This document shows, piece by piece, positions 17,286 to 26,702 of a stretch of DNA of 64,000 nucleotides. The notes below the pieces were generated by a model. The model did no database searches and was not told the origin of the DNA. It worked only from the letters and a program-made list of their open reading frames with translations. How positions within the stretch are numbered: the stretch's first letter is position 1; each line of letters begins with the position of its first letter. Position numbers and translations under genes: made by a program. Origin of the DNA: Microbacterium sp. KUDC0406 (GTDB lineage: Bacteria; Actinomycetota; Actinomycetes; Actinomycetales; Microbacteriaceae); the NCBI RefSeq assembly GCF_021582875.1, contig NZ_CP091138.1, positions 1,240,001-1,304,000 on the forward strand, written 5' to 3'.

Positions 17286-17726
17286 TTACTCTGCGTCGGC
17301 AGCGGCCTCGGCCGCGTCCTCGGCGGGTGCTTCGGCAGGCTCAGCAACCGTCGCAGCGGACTCCTCGGCCTTCTTCTCGACCTTGGGCTTGATGACCGAC
17401 TTCTTGGCGGAGTCGACCTCGAAGGCCTTCTTCTCGTCGGCGACCTTGAGGGTGGACTTCGCGTCCTTGTCGCCCTTGAACTTGCCCCAGTCACCCGTGA
17501 TCTTGAGGATGGCGGTGACCTGCTCGGTCGGCTGGGCGCCGACGGAGAGCCAGTACTGGGCCCGCTCGGAGTCGACCTCGATGAACGAGGGCTCCTCGGT
17601 GGGGTGGTACTTGCCGATCTCCTCGATCACGCGACCGTCGCGCTTGGTGCGCGAGTCGGCGACGACGATGCGGTAGTACGGCGCACGGATCTTGCCGAAG
17701 CGCTTGAGACGAATCTTGACAGACAC
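17286..17726 (-). CDS. rpsP: 30S ribosomal protein S16
   Basis: S16 is a 30S assembly protein. The core [38 protein letters not shown] and [14 protein letters not shown] is typical. The protein is 146 residues because of a C-terminal Lys/Glu/Ala-rich extension ([20 protein letters not shown]), which is common in actinobacteria and probably unstructured. A promoter with CAGAAT lies at 17852-17881. It heads the rpsP-KH-rimM-trmD operon. Confidence 0.96.
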   Translation of the reverse strand: MSVKIRLKRFGKIRAPYYRIVVADSRTKRDGRVIEEIGKYHPTEEPSFIEVDSERAQYWLSVGAQPTEQVTAILKITGDWGKFKGDKDAKSTLKVADEKKAFEVDSAKKSVIKPKVEKKAEESAATVAEPAEAPAEDAAEAAADAE

Positions 17727-17851
17727 GATTCTCCTGAATGGTGTGGAAGGAAGACGAACTGATCACCTGGAGCGTGGGGTGCACACCCGGTGGAAGCTCT
17801 GCAGGGGGACGGCGCGCTGGATAGAGGGTCGAGCACGACGTCCGACCCACC

Positions 17852-17881
17852 ATTCTGCCAGATCCGGGTTCGACTAGCGAA
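17852..17881 (-). promoter_or_regulatory. Promoter for rpsP operon
   Basis: The minus strand has CAGAAT (17857-17852) and a weak -35 TTCGCT 18 bases upstream. The -10 context GGCAGAATGG is identical to that of rplS. Confidence 0.5.
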
Positions 17882-17889
17882 CCGCGCCC

Positions 17890-17912
17890 GCCCGTCGCGT
17901 GTCGCGACGGGC
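17890..17912 (-). terminator. Hairpin terminator after the LuxR-type regulator
   Basis: A perfect 10-bp stem, GCCCGTCGCG with CGCGACGGGC and a 3-base loop, lies 18 bases past the stop codon of the large regulator and upstream of the rpsP promoter. Confidence 0.75.
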
Positions 17913-17929
17913 ATCGGAACGACCGGCCG

Positions 17930-20416
17930 TCAGCGCGCATCGAGATCTCTCGCGAGGCCGGCACGGGAGCGCAGACCGCGTTTGTGCAGGATGCGCGACA
18001 CATGGCTCTCCACCGTCCGGATGCTGAGGTGGAGCCGATCCGCGATCTCGCGGTTGCTCAGACCCTCTGCCGCCAGCTCGGCGACGTCGAGTTCTCTGCG
18101 TGTGAGCGACTCCCCCGGTGCGGGCGCCGCCGGGACCCGCGGCGTCGCCGAGTCCAGTCGCCGCAGCCAGGTCTCGGCGCTGCGCGCGTACAGCGGCGCT
18201 CTCGCCTCGGCGAACAGCAGCGCCGCCCGGCGGGCGGCGTCGCGCGCATCTCCGATGCTGCCGATGGCGCGGAGCACCTCCGCACGGAACAGCTCGGCCT
18301 GGCCGGACAGATAGGGCACTCCGAATCGCGCGCCGAGCGCGCTCGCGCCGTCCGCATGCAGCCGGGCCGTGCGGATGTCGCCGTGCGCGAGAGCGAGCTC
18401 GCCGAGCCCGATGTGCTTCTGGATGCCGAAGACATCGCTGCCGTCGACGGCGAGCGCCGAGACGTCCGCCGGGATGCCGAGGCGGATCTCGACTCTGGCA
18501 CGGAACAGCGCGGTCACCTCTCGCCACCACCAGGTGCGCGGCAGCTCGAGCTGGGCGACACGCCGATACCACGTCTCCGTGGCCGCCCGGTCCGGCGCGG
18601 CGACGAGCGCGGCGGTCGTCGCGAGCGGAATCACATCGGGCCAGTCGTATCGCTCCGCGGCGTCGAGTGCCTTCTCGACGAGCTCCTGGATCTCCTCCGG
18701 CCTGTCGAGAGGGATGCACAGGAAGGCGAGGATCGAATACAGATGGGGCAGGGCGTGGACTCGCCCGTTGCGCTCGGCGAGCTGGATCGCACGACGCACC
18801 AGGGACGCCCCGCCCTCGAAGTCGCCGACCATGTGCGCGCTCCATCCGGCGGCGGTCACCGCCCCGATCACGGGCAGCAGCCCGGAGGCGGGGATCGATG
18901 AGAAGCCGTCCCGCGCGGCCGCGTAGTGCACCCGCGCGCTCGGCACGTCTCCGTGTCTCAGATGCGCGAGCGCGGTGAGGGCCGACAGGGCGGCCGCGAC
19001 TCCCGGCTCCGAGGACGAGCGCGCCGCCTTCTCGATGAGATCCGCGTCCTGGGTGTCCTCGTGCATGACCATCAGGGTCGCCGCCTCGATCGCGACTTCG
19101 GGGTGCAGCTCCCAGTCGCTCACCTCCCGCGCCAACTCGACCGCCTCGTCCGGACGTCCCTGGATCCGCAGCGCCTGGATCAGCAGAGCGGTCGCCTCCT
19201 TCGAGGAGTCGTCGTCCCCGATCAGCGCGCGCAGCAGCTCTTCGGCCTGACGCGGCCTCCCATCGAGCAGCAGTGCCCTCGCGAGCAGCAGATCGCGCCC
19301 GCGATGAGGGATGCGCCTGCTGGGCTGCAGCAGCCTCAACGCGCTCCGCGGTGCGGTCGCGATGACCATCGCTGCCCCCTCCAGCAGGGCATCGACCTCG
19401 GCGTCCGAGAGATGCGCGCCGAGATGGCGCAGATGGGCGGCTCGGTCGACCGGACTCGACATCCGATCAGCCGCGATCCTGTGCAGACGTGTCCGGGTCG
19501 CGGAATCCATGTCGCGATGGGCCGCAGCTGCGATCAGCGGATGCAGGATCTCGAGCTGAAGCGGATCGCTGAGCCCGCGCGCGGCGAGCAGCTCGGAGGC
19601 GTCGAGCAGAGCGTTCTCATCGAGTCCGGTCAGCGCGGACAGCGCCGAAGGCGGCGGGGGCGGGACGAGTGACAGCGCGTGCAGGACACGGCGCGCGGAG
19701 AACGGCAGCGCGGCGATCTCCACCCGCAGCGTGTCATCGAGGCCGGCGGATACGTCGAGGGGCATCGGATCAGCCCGATCCGCGACGGGGTTGCCCTCCG
19801 CGAGCAGACGGAGGTAAAGGGGATTGCCGCCGCCCAATCGCAGGATCGCAGGACTCACCGCGCCCCAGCGTTCGAGGAGCCGGACGGACTGCTCGTCGTC
19901 GAGTGGCGCGAGGGAGATGCGGCAGACTGCGTGCCCTCCCCGCGTCGCCGCACGGGAGAGCTCGCCTGGGGCGAAGGAGCTGCGATGAACGAAGACGAAG
20001 CGAAGGTCTCCCCCTGACGGCGTCGACAGGAGCTCGACGAGCAGATCCACCGAGTCCTGGTCCAGCCACTGGACATCGTCCACGACGATCATGGCCTTCT
20101 CGGGGATCGCCTCCCGGACGCGGCGCCGCAGGCTGCGCATGGAGGATCCTGCTGCGAGCAGCTCGGGAAGCTCCTCGTCGAGTGCCGCCTCCACGATCCC
20201 GCCGACCCCGGCCAGCGGTATGTGCGCAGGCGACTCCGTGGCGCGCGCGAAGAGCAGACGAGTCGGCCTCGATCCGGCGAGGTAGCCGCTGAGAAGCGCC
20301 GTCTTGCCGATCCCGATCGGACCGTCGATGAAGACCACCCGGTGCGTCGCCACCGGTGCGCTCTCGTCGAGCAACGCCGTCAGACGCCCGATCTCGGGGT
20401 CTCTGCCTATGAGCAT
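17930..20416 (-). CDS. Large LuxR-family (LAL) ATP-binding transcriptional regulator
   Basis: This 828-residue protein has an N-terminal AAA-type ATPase with Walker A GPIGIGKTALL (about residues 31-41) and Walker B-like KAMIVVDDVQWLD. A long middle of helical, TPR-like repeats (LRALIGDDDSSKEATALLIQ, ALDAAERYDWPDVIPLA) follows. The C-terminal LuxR helix-turn-helix reads LTRRELDVAELAAEGLSNRE then IADRLHLSIRTVESHVSRIL. LAL regulators bind ATP and an unknown inducer, then activate genes. It is divergent from the secreted protein at 20585, with a perfect palindrome between them. Its likely target is that gene, plus itself. Confidence 0.9.
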   Translation of the reverse strand: MLIGRDPEIGRLTALLDESAPVATHRVVFIDGPIGIGKTALLSGYLAGSRPTRLLFARATESPAHIPLAGVGGIVEAALDEELPELLAAGSSMRSLRRRVREAIPEKAMIVVDDVQWLDQDSVDLLVELLSTPSGGDLRFVFVHRSSFAPGELSRAATRGGHAVCRISLAPLDDEQSVRLLERWGAVSPAILRLGGGNPLYLRLLAEGNPVADRADPMPLDVSAGLDDTLRVEIAALPFSARRVLHALSLVPPPPPSALSALTGLDENALLDASELLAARGLSDPLQLEILHPLIAAAAHRDMDSATRTRLHRIAADRMSSPVDRAAHLRHLGAHLSDAEVDALLEGAAMVIATAPRSALRLLQPSRRIPHRGRDLLLARALLLDGRPRQAEELLRALIGDDDSSKEATALLIQALRIQGRPDEAVELAREVSDWELHPEVAIEAATLMVMHEDTQDADLIEKAARSSSEPGVAAALSALTALAHLRHGDVPSARVHYAAARDGFSSIPASGLLPVIGAVTAAGWSAHMVGDFEGGASLVRRAIQLAERNGRVHALPHLYSILAFLCIPLDRPEEIQELVEKALDAAERYDWPDVIPLATTAALVAAPDRAATETWYRRVAQLELPRTWWWREVTALFRARVEIRLGIPADVSALAVDGSDVFGIQKHIGLGELALAHGDIRTARLHADGASALGARFGVPYLSGQAELFRAEVLRAIGSIGDARDAARRAALLFAEARAPLYARSAETWLRRLDSATPRVPAAPAPGESLTRRELDVAELAAEGLSNREIADRLHLSIRTVESHVSRILHKRGLRSRAGLARDLDAR

Positions 20417-20467
20417 TCCTCCCCCTTGAAGCTCGGAAGCAGTACCTGCACCCTAGCGCTCGAGATT

Positions 20468-20481
20468 CCGTGGTACCACGG
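20468..20481. promoter_or_regulatory. Perfect 14-bp palindrome, candidate operator
   Basis: CCGTGGTACCACGG lies between the divergent LAL regulator and the secreted protein gene. It sits just upstream of where the -35 of the secreted gene would fall (its -10-like TAGCTT is at 20505-20510). It also overlaps the -35 position of the regulator (minus-strand TAGGGT). That position fits activation of one gene and autoregulation of the other. Binding is inference. Confidence 0.55.
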
Positions 20482-20584
20482 ATGCCCGGTCCGTGACGGC
20501 CCCGTAGCTTCGAAGACGGAAGAGGACGGCGCGGGACGCGGGAGGATGTCCCGGTCCGCACTGTCGATCAGAAGGGGGACGATC

Positions 20585-21040
20585 ATGAAGAGACTGACCA
20601 GGGGGCCCGCGGTGCTTCTCGCCGCGGCTTTCGCATCCACCGCGGCGCTCGGCGTCGCAGCGCCGGCGATGGCGAGTTCGCCATCGTCGCAGGTGCCGGC
20701 CGCCACCGCCTGCCCGGACAAGGCGTCGTCGACCTTCGGCGAGTTCGAGTACGCGAGGAGCCATGGAACGTCGGTCGACGAGTACTACGCCGGCAACGGA
20801 ACGGCCATGCAGGTCTTCCGGGTCGACGGGCACTACGAGGTCTACGGCACGAACGGGGCCGCGATCGGACGCATCTGCTACGACAAGCAGCCGCCGCGGC
20901 TCGACAACATCAAGCCGGCCGAGCAGCAGCTCGTCGGCGGCGGTGGCGGCGGCAGCGCCATCGGCCACGTCGTGCACGGGGTCAACGCGAACCTGCTGAT
21001 CACCACGAAGTGGGTCAAGTGGACGGTGCGGGTCGGCTGA
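20585..21040 (+). CDS. Small secreted protein, unknown function
   Basis: This 151-residue protein has a clear signal peptide (KRLTRGPAVLLAAAFASTAA, cleaved near APAMA-SS). The mature domain of about 120 residues contains two Cys (ACPDKA and RICYDK), a FEYARSHGTSVDEYYAGNG stretch, a Gly run of six, and ends KWVKWTVRVG. I do not recognise a family. The ATG at 20585 follows GAAGGGGGACG, a good ribosome-binding site. It is divergent from the LAL regulator, which probably controls it. Confidence 0.8.
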   Translation: MKRLTRGPAVLLAAAFASTAALGVAAPAMASSPSSQVPAATACPDKASSTFGEFEYARSHGTSVDEYYAGNGTAMQVFRVDGHYEVYGTNGAAIGRICYDKQPPRLDNIKPAEQQLVGGGGGGSAIGHVVHGVNANLLITTKWVKWTVRVG

Positions 21041-21120
21041 CACGTCCCGCAGGTCGGGGAGGCTGAACCGCGATGCGCGCCCGATGCATTCGGGCGCGCA
21101 TCGCGTGTCAGACTGTGCTC

Positions 21121-22266
21121 GTGACGATCGCCTTCGCCGATTCCGCACGCTCGACCGTCGGAGTCGAGTGGGAGGTCATGCTCGCCGATCCGCAGACCGG
21201 CGACCTGGTCGGCCGCGCGCCCGAGCTCCTCGAGGCGCTCGAGGCCGCCAGCGCCGACAGCCGGCACACCGTCACCGGCGAGCTGCTCACGAACACCGTC
21301 GAAGTGACCAGCGGTGTCGGCGCCACCGTCGCCGAGGCGATCGGCGACATCTCGTCAGCGATCCGTGAGGTTCGGGCCGCGACCGACCCCGCCGGGATCG
21401 AGCTGCTCTCGGCCGGCAGCCATCCGTTCGCGCAGTGGTACGACCAGCGCGTCACCGACAAGACCAGATACCGCGCGCTCATCGATCGCACCCAGTGGTG
21501 GGGGCGGAACATGATGATCTGGGGCATCCACGTGCACATCGGGGTGGAGGATCGCGAGAAGGTGCTCCCGATCGTGGGGGCGCTGTCCGCCTATCTGCCG
21601 CACCTGCAGGCCCTCGCTGCCTCCAGCCCGTTCTGGGCGGGCGAGCGCACCGGCTACGCGTCCAATCGGGCGCTGGTCTTCCAGCAGCTGCCCACGGCGG
21701 GGCTGCCCTGGCCGCTGCGCACCTGGGCCGAGTACGAGGGCTACCTCGACGACATGGTGCGCACCGGCGTCATGTCCGACGCGACCGAGGTGCGCTGGGA
21801 CATCCGGCCGGCCCCGCGCTGGGGCACCATCGAGGTGCGGGCGTGCGACGGCATGTCGACGCTGCGGGAGCTCGCCGCGATCGCGGCGCTCACCCAGGTG
21901 CTCGTCGAGCACCTCTCGCGCCGCCTCGACGAGGGCGAGGAGTTGCCCGTCCTGCAGCCGTGGTATCACCGCGAGAACAAGTGGCGCACGGCACGCTACG
22001 GGCTGGATGCCACGATCATCGTCGACTCCTCCGGCATCCAGCGTCCGGTGCGCGAGCACCTGCTCGAGCTGCTGGAGACGCTCGCACCGGTCGCCGTGGA
22101 CCTGCGCTGCGGCGCGGAGTTCACGCGGGTCGGGTCTATCCTCGACACCGGCGCGAGCTACGAGCGCCAGCTCGCTGTCGCCGACGCGACCGGCGGCGAC
22201 CTGCGGAAGGTGGTGCAGCACCTCATCGACGAGTTCCGCACCGGGCCGCACCATCATCTGAGCTGA
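21121..22266 (+). CDS. YbdK-family carboxylate-amine ligase (glutamate-cysteine ligase type 2)
   Basis: This 381-residue protein belongs to the GCS2/YbdK family, which joins a carboxylate to an amine with ATP; E. coli YbdK has weak gamma-glutamyl-cysteine activity. Motifs are the N-terminal STVGVEWEVMLADPQTGDL, GELLTNTVEVTSG, IWGIHVHIGVED, RWDIRPAPRWGTIEVRACDG and YHRENKWRTARYGLDA. I chose the GTG at 21121 because family similarity begins at once there. Actinobacteria use mycothiol, so the true substrate here is unknown. Confidence 0.88.
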   Translation: MTIAFADSARSTVGVEWEVMLADPQTGDLVGRAPELLEALEAASADSRHTVTGELLTNTVEVTSGVGATVAEAIGDISSAIREVRAATDPAGIELLSAGSHPFAQWYDQRVTDKTRYRALIDRTQWWGRNMMIWGIHVHIGVEDREKVLPIVGALSAYLPHLQALAASSPFWAGERTGYASNRALVFQQLPTAGLPWPLRTWAEYEGYLDDMVRTGVMSDATEVRWDIRPAPRWGTIEVRACDGMSTLRELAAIAALTQVLVEHLSRRLDEGEELPVLQPWYHRENKWRTARYGLDATIIVDSSGIQRPVREHLLELLETLAPVAVDLRCGAEFTRVGSILDTGASYERQLAVADATGGDLRKVVQHLIDEFRTGPHHHLS

Positions 22267-22275
22267 GCCGGACGC

Positions 22276-23766
22276 TCAGGCCCAGTCGAAGGTGCGCTCC
22301 ACCGCCTTGCGCCAATGAGCGACGATGCGCTCCCGTTCCTCGTCGTCGATGGCCGGCTCCCAGCGTCCGTCCTCGCGCCACATCGCACGCAGCTCGTCGG
22401 GGCCGGACCAGACTCCGACCGCCAGTCCCGCTGCGTAGGCGGCGCCCAGCGCCGTGGTCTCGACGATCGCCGGGCGGATGACGGGGACTCCGAGCACGTC
22501 GGTCTGGAAGCGCATCAGCGTGTCGTTGCCCACCATGCCGCCGTCCACACGCAGCTCCTGCACCGGCCGCCCGGTGTCGGCGACCACTGCGTCGAGCACG
22601 TCACGCGACTGCAGCGCGACGGCTTCCAGGGCGGCGCGGGCGATGTGTCCCTTGTTCGCGAAGCGGGTGAGCCCGAGGATCGCGCCACGGGCGTCCGGTC
22701 GCCAGTAGGGGGCGAACAGTCCGGAGAACGCGGGGACGATGGTCACTCCCCCGTTGTCGTCGACGGTGAGGGCGAGCTCCTCCACCTCCGGCGACTGCGA
22801 GATGATGCCGAGGTTGTCGCGCAGCCACTGCACGAGCGACCCGCTCACCGCGATCGAGCCCTCCAGCGCGTAGCGCGGGGCGTCCGTGCCGATCCGGTAG
22901 GCGACGGTGGTGATCAGTCCGTTCGAGCTGTCGACGATCTCCTCCCCGGTGTTCACGATGAGGAAGTTGCCGGTGCCGTAGGTGTTCTTGGACTCGCCGG
23001 CGTCGAACGCGGTCTGCCCGAAGGTCGCCGCCTGCTGGTCGCCGAGGATCGCGGCGATGGGAACGCCGTCGAGCACCGTCCCCGCAGCAGTCCCGTACAC
23101 CTCGGCGGACGAGCGTATCTCCGGCAGCATCGCCCGCGGCACCCCGAACTCGCGCAACAGGTCGTCATCCCACTGCAGCGTGCGCAGGTCCATCAGCAGG
23201 GTTCGGCTCGCATTCGTGACATCGGTGGCGTGCACGCCGCCCTCGGCTCCCCCGGTGAGGTTCCAGAGCAGCCAGGTGTCCGGCGTGCCGAAGAGCAGCT
23301 CCCCTGCCTCCGCACGCACCCGCGCACCGTCGACGTTGTCGAGGATCCAGCGGATCTTGGATGCCGAGAAATAGGTGGCCAGCGGGAGCCCGGTCTTCGC
23401 GGCGAAACGTCGCACGCCGCCGTCCGCCGCGAGGGAGTCGACGAAATCCTGGGTCCGGGTGTCCTGCCACACGATGGCGTTCGCGATGGGCTCGCCGGTC
23501 GCCCGGTCCCAGACCATGACCGTCTCGCGCTGGTTGGTGATGCCGATGGCAGCGACGTCGGAGGCCGTCACCTGCGCCTGCTCGAGCGCGAGACGGAGCA
23601 CGTCCTGGACGTTGGTCCAGATCTCCTTCGGATCGTGCTCCACCCAGCCCGGACGAGGGAGGACCTGCTCGTGCTCGCGCTGCCCGACTCCGGCGATACG
23701 CCCCTCATCGTCGAAGACGATCGCTCGTGTGCTCGTGGTTCCCTGGTCGATGGCGACGATGTGCAT
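22276..23766 (-). CDS. glpK: Glycerol kinase
   Basis: GlpK phosphorylates glycerol to sn-glycerol-3-phosphate. The 496-residue FGGY kinase has the start [66 protein letters not shown] and the C-terminal [20 protein letters not shown]; all are family signatures. It is preceded by a palindrome (23853-23866) matching the one upstream of glpD. No glycerol facilitator gene is in the window. Confidence 0.96.
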   Translation of the reverse strand: MHIVAIDQGTTSTRAIVFDDEGRIAGVGQREHEQVLPRPGWVEHDPKEIWTNVQDVLRLALEQAQVTASDVAAIGITNQRETVMVWDRATGEPIANAIVWQDTRTQDFVDSLAADGGVRRFAAKTGLPLATYFSASKIRWILDNVDGARVRAEAGELLFGTPDTWLLWNLTGGAEGGVHATDVTNASRTLLMDLRTLQWDDDLLREFGVPRAMLPEIRSSAEVYGTAAGTVLDGVPIAAILGDQQAATFGQTAFDAGESKNTYGTGNFLIVNTGEEIVDSSNGLITTVAYRIGTDAPRYALEGSIAVSGSLVQWLRDNLGIISQSPEVEELALTVDDNGGVTIVPAFSGLFAPYWRPDARGAILGLTRFANKGHIARAALEAVALQSRDVLDAVVADTGRPVQELRVDGGMVGNDTLMRFQTDVLGVPVIRPAIVETTALGAAYAAGLAVGVWSGPDELRAMWREDGRWEPAIDDEERERIVAHWRKAVERTFDWA

Positions 23767-23852
23767 CGGCTCTCCTGTGACGCCCGTGTCCGGGCATCCG
23801 GGGCCCGCTGTCCTGCCAGCTTAGGAGGAACCGGCGTGCGCCCCCGACTCCG

Positions 23853-23866
23853 CGCACGAACGTGCA
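23853..23866. promoter_or_regulatory. Operator palindrome upstream of glpK
   Basis: CGCACGAACGTGCA lies just past the regulator stop codon, 87 bases upstream of glpK. It matches 13 of 14 bases of the reverse complement of the palindrome before glpD (24841-24854). Only these two copies were noticed, both next to the glycerol genes. Confidence 0.75.
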
Positions 23867-23869
23867 GCG

Positions 23870-24829
23870 TCAGCCGACCAGCACCTCGGCGAGGCTCTCG
23901 TCGAGGACGAGGTCGGTGATCAGGCCGGCACGGATCGCGCCCTGCAGGCTCGGCAGCTTCTGCAGCCCGGATGCCACGGCGATCCTGCGCGCGACCCGCT
24001 TGAGCATGGGCAGCGCCGGTCCTGATGCCCGCTCGTTCAGGCCGATGCCGTCCCACGTGCCGTCCTCCCGGTAGAACACCGTCGCGATGTCGCCGATCAC
24101 CCTGTCCTCGCGCAGTGTCCGGTAGTCGTCCCTGTCGAGGTACCCGCCGGCGTACACGCGGCTCGGCGCGTCGCCGAACGGCGATCCGAGCCCGAACAGC
24201 ACCAGGTCCGCGCGATGGTGCAGATCGAGGATGCGGCGGGTGCTGCGCTCCTGCCACATCGCCTGCTTCGTCTCGGCGCGGTCGAAGATCGCCGGCACCG
24301 GGAACTGCTGCACGCCCGCGTCGAACGCCCGGCCGAATCGCTGCAGGATCTCACTCGCGTAGTCCACTCCGGAGGTGAACGTGTTGCCTGCGCCGTTCAA
24401 CTGCACGAACACGGTGTTGTGCGTCTCCTTGTGCACCAGATGACGGCTGATCGCGTCGAGGGTGGTGCCCCAGGCGATCCCCACGATCATGTTGGAGTCG
24501 ACGTACTGCGGCAGGATCCGCGCGGCGGTCATCGCGATGCGTTCGAACCGCTCCACGTCGCTGAGGTTCTGCGGTGTGGCGACGACGTGCGCGGCGATGC
24601 CGTAGCGGTGGCGGATGGTCTCCTCGAGCCTGTTCTGCTGCTCCTGCGGAGCGCGGATGCTGATCTCGACGAGACCGGTGCTCCTGGCACTGCTGAGCAG
24701 CCGCGACACCGACGACCGGGAGGTGCGCAGCTCTCGCGCGATGGCGTCCATGGTCATGTCCTGCAGGTAGTACATCTGGGCTGCCCGCAGCACGACCGCC
24801 CCCTTCGGGTCCCGCACGTCGTCTGTCAT
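23870..24829 (-). CDS. SorC/DeoR-type sugar-binding transcriptional regulator of glycerol genes
   Basis: The 319-residue protein has an N-terminal HTH (VLRAAQMYYLQDMTMDAIAR then ELRTSRSSVSRLLSSARSTG) and a C-terminal SorC-type sugar-phosphate-binding domain (VGIAWGTTLDAISRHLV, NGAGNTFTSGVDYASEIL, LVLFGLGSPFGDAPSRVYAG, VASGLQKLPSLQGAIRAGLI). It sits between glpK and the divergent glpD, and TGCACG-N2-CGTGCA palindromes flank it on both sides. The effector is probably glycerol-3-phosphate or a related phosphate, by inference. The ATG at 24829 is preferred because the HTH begins soon after. Confidence 0.9.
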   Translation of the reverse strand: MTDDVRDPKGAVVLRAAQMYYLQDMTMDAIARELRTSRSSVSRLLSSARSTGLVEISIRAPQEQQNRLEETIRHRYGIAAHVVATPQNLSDVERFERIAMTAARILPQYVDSNMIVGIAWGTTLDAISRHLVHKETHNTVFVQLNGAGNTFTSGVDYASEILQRFGRAFDAGVQQFPVPAIFDRAETKQAMWQERSTRRILDLHHRADLVLFGLGSPFGDAPSRVYAGGYLDRDDYRTLREDRVIGDIATVFYREDGTWDGIGLNERASGPALPMLKRVARRIAVASGLQKLPSLQGAIRAGLITDLVLDESLAEVLVG

Positions 24830-24840
24830 GCCGACATCTT

Positions 24841-24854
24841 TGCACGTTCGTGCA
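24841..24854. promoter_or_regulatory. Operator palindrome between the regulator and glpD
   Basis: TGCACGTTCGTGCA is a perfect inverted repeat with a TT centre, 11 bases upstream of the regulator start and 65 bases upstream of glpD. A degenerate half-site set (GTTGCGCGTGTGTGC) follows. It is the likely binding site of the SorC-type regulator. Confidence 0.78.
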
Positions 24855-24918
24855 CGCCTGTTGCGCGTGTGTGCCGGCAGAGCGGAGGATGGAGACACGA
24901 AGCCGGGGAGGAACTGAG

Positions 24919-26616
24919 ATGAGCACGATCGAGCGCGCTGACGTCCGAGAAGCACGAGAGGTCGGACGTGCCGCCGTCCTGATCATCGGCGGAGGGATCA
25001 ACGGGATCTCCGCCTTCCGCGATCTGGCGATGCAGGGCGTCGACGTCCTGCTCGTCGAGCGCGAGGACTTCGCCTCCGGCGCATCCTCGGCGTCCAGCCA
25101 CATGATCCACGGCGGCATCCGTTATCTCGAGAACGGCGAGTTCCGTCTGGTGAAGGAGTCGGTGCAGGAACGCAACGACCTGCTCCGGACCGCGCCGCAC
25201 TACGTGAAGCCGCTCGAGACGACGATCCCGATCTACTCGACCTTCTCAGGCATCCTCACCGCGCCGTTCCGCTTCGTGTTCCACGGGTCGGGAAAACCGC
25301 GCGAGCGCGGTGCTCTCCTGATCAAGACCGGCCTCACGATCTACGACACCTTCTCGCGCGACGGCGGAACCGTGCCTCGGCATCGCTTCCGCGGGCGGAG
25401 GAAGTCGCTCGAGGATCTCCCCCGCCTGAACCCCCGGGTGAAGTACACCGCGACCTATTACGACGCCTCGGCCCACGATCCTGAGCGCCTTGCACTCGAT
25501 GTGCTGCGCGACGGCGAGAAGGCCGGCGGCCGCGTGCTCAACTACGTCGACGCGATCGGGCTGGATCCCGCGGGCGTGCTGCTGCGCGACCGCGAGTCCG
25601 GCGAGGAGTTCCGCATAGCCGCCGATGTGGTCGTGAACGCCTCTGGCCCGTGGACGGACCTCACCAACGCGTCGCTCGGCACGCGCACCGCCTTCATGGG
25701 CGGGACCAAGGGTTCGCACATCGTGCTCGACCACCCCGAGCTCATGGCGGCGACCGGTGGCCGGGAGATCTTCTTCGAGCACTCCGACGGACGCATCGTG
25801 CTGATCTATCCGCTGAAGGGCAAGGTGCTCGTCGGCACCACCGATCTCGAGGCCGACCCGCGCGAGCCCGCCGTGTGCACCGAGGAGGAGATCGACTACT
25901 TCTTCGACCTCATCGGACATGTCTTCCCCTCGATCCCCGTGGATCGCTCCCAGATCGTGTACCGGTTCTCCGGCATCCGTCCGCTGCCGCACCACGACGA
26001 CACCGCACCCGGCTTCGTGTCGCGCGACTACCGGATCGAACGGCGGAAGGATGCCGGGCTGCCGCCGGTGCTCAGCCTGGTCGGCGGCAAGTGGACCACG
26101 TTCCGCGCCCTCGGCGAGTCCCTGTCCGACCGCGTGCTCGCCGAGCTCGGTCGCCCGCGCATGACCAGGACGAAGGGGGTGCGCATCGGCGGCGGCCAGG
26201 GTTACCCGCGCACTCCCCGACGCACAGTGGAGTGGCTGCGGCAGAACGTGGGCGACTCCGCGCGCGGCCGTGTGCTGTTCGTGCGGTACGGGACGCGCGC
26301 GGCGCATGTCGCCGAGTTCCTCGCCGAGGAAGAGGACCGGCCGCTGCTGGGCGACCAGCTGTCCACCCGCGAGCTGCTCTGGATGATCGAGCGGGAGCAC
26401 GCGCGCCGCGTCTCCGACATCCTGTTCCGGCGCACCAACCTCGTGTTCACCGGCGATGCGGATGCCGCAACCGTGCGCACCGTCGCGGATGCCATGGCAG
26501 TGCTGATGGGCTGGGACAGCGTGAAGACGGATGCCGAGGTGGAGGACACCCTCCGCTCGCTGCGCGAGCGACACGGTGTCGAACTCTCGGAGGACGCGCC
26601 GCTTCCCGGTCGTTGA
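24919..26616 (+). CDS. glpD: Glycerol-3-phosphate dehydrogenase (FAD-dependent)
   Basis: GlpD oxidises glycerol-3-phosphate to dihydroxyacetone phosphate at the membrane, passing electrons to quinone. The 565-residue protein has the FAD-binding motif VLIIGGGINGISAFRDLAMQ (about residues 19-38), SSHMIHGGIRYLENGEFRLV, VVVNASGPWTDL, YPLKGKVLVGTTDLEADPRE, RPLPHHDD and LVGGKWTTFRALGE. A C-terminal GlpD-type helical domain with RELLWMIEREHARRVSDILF follows. The ATG at 24919 has GGGGAGGAAC just upstream. It works with glpK and is likely derepressed by glycerol. Confidence 0.95.
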   Translation: MSTIERADVREAREVGRAAVLIIGGGINGISAFRDLAMQGVDVLLVEREDFASGASSASSHMIHGGIRYLENGEFRLVKESVQERNDLLRTAPHYVKPLETTIPIYSTFSGILTAPFRFVFHGSGKPRERGALLIKTGLTIYDTFSRDGGTVPRHRFRGRRKSLEDLPRLNPRVKYTATYYDASAHDPERLALDVLRDGEKAGGRVLNYVDAIGLDPAGVLLRDRESGEEFRIAADVVVNASGPWTDLTNASLGTRTAFMGGTKGSHIVLDHPELMAATGGREIFFEHSDGRIVLIYPLKGKVLVGTTDLEADPREPAVCTEEEIDYFFDLIGHVFPSIPVDRSQIVYRFSGIRPLPHHDDTAPGFVSRDYRIERRKDAGLPPVLSLVGGKWTTFRALGESLSDRVLAELGRPRMTRTKGVRIGGGQGYPRTPRRTVEWLRQNVGDSARGRVLFVRYGTRAAHVAEFLAEEEDRPLLGDQLSTRELLWMIEREHARRVSDILFRRTNLVFTGDADAATVRTVADAMAVLMGWDSVKTDAEVEDTLRSLRERHGVELSEDAPLPGR

Positions 26617-26690
26617 GCGAGGGAGCGCAGCGAGTGAGACGAAACGCGCTGCGCTGGCGTCGGGCGCTTCGTCGCTTCGCCTCGCTCAAC
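26612..26690. repeat. REP-like inverted repeat between glpD and ffh
   Basis: The arms GTTGAGCGAGG (26612-26622) and CCTCGCTCAAC (26680-26690) are perfect complements. An inner pair (GACGAAACGC with GCGCTTCGTC) has one mismatch. The left arm contains the glpD stop codon. It lies between convergent genes, where it can act as a two-way terminator. The GAGCGNAGCGAG type is repeated in many Microbacteriaceae genomes. Confidence 0.8.
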
Positions 26691-26702
26691 GGCCGGAAGA
26701 GC

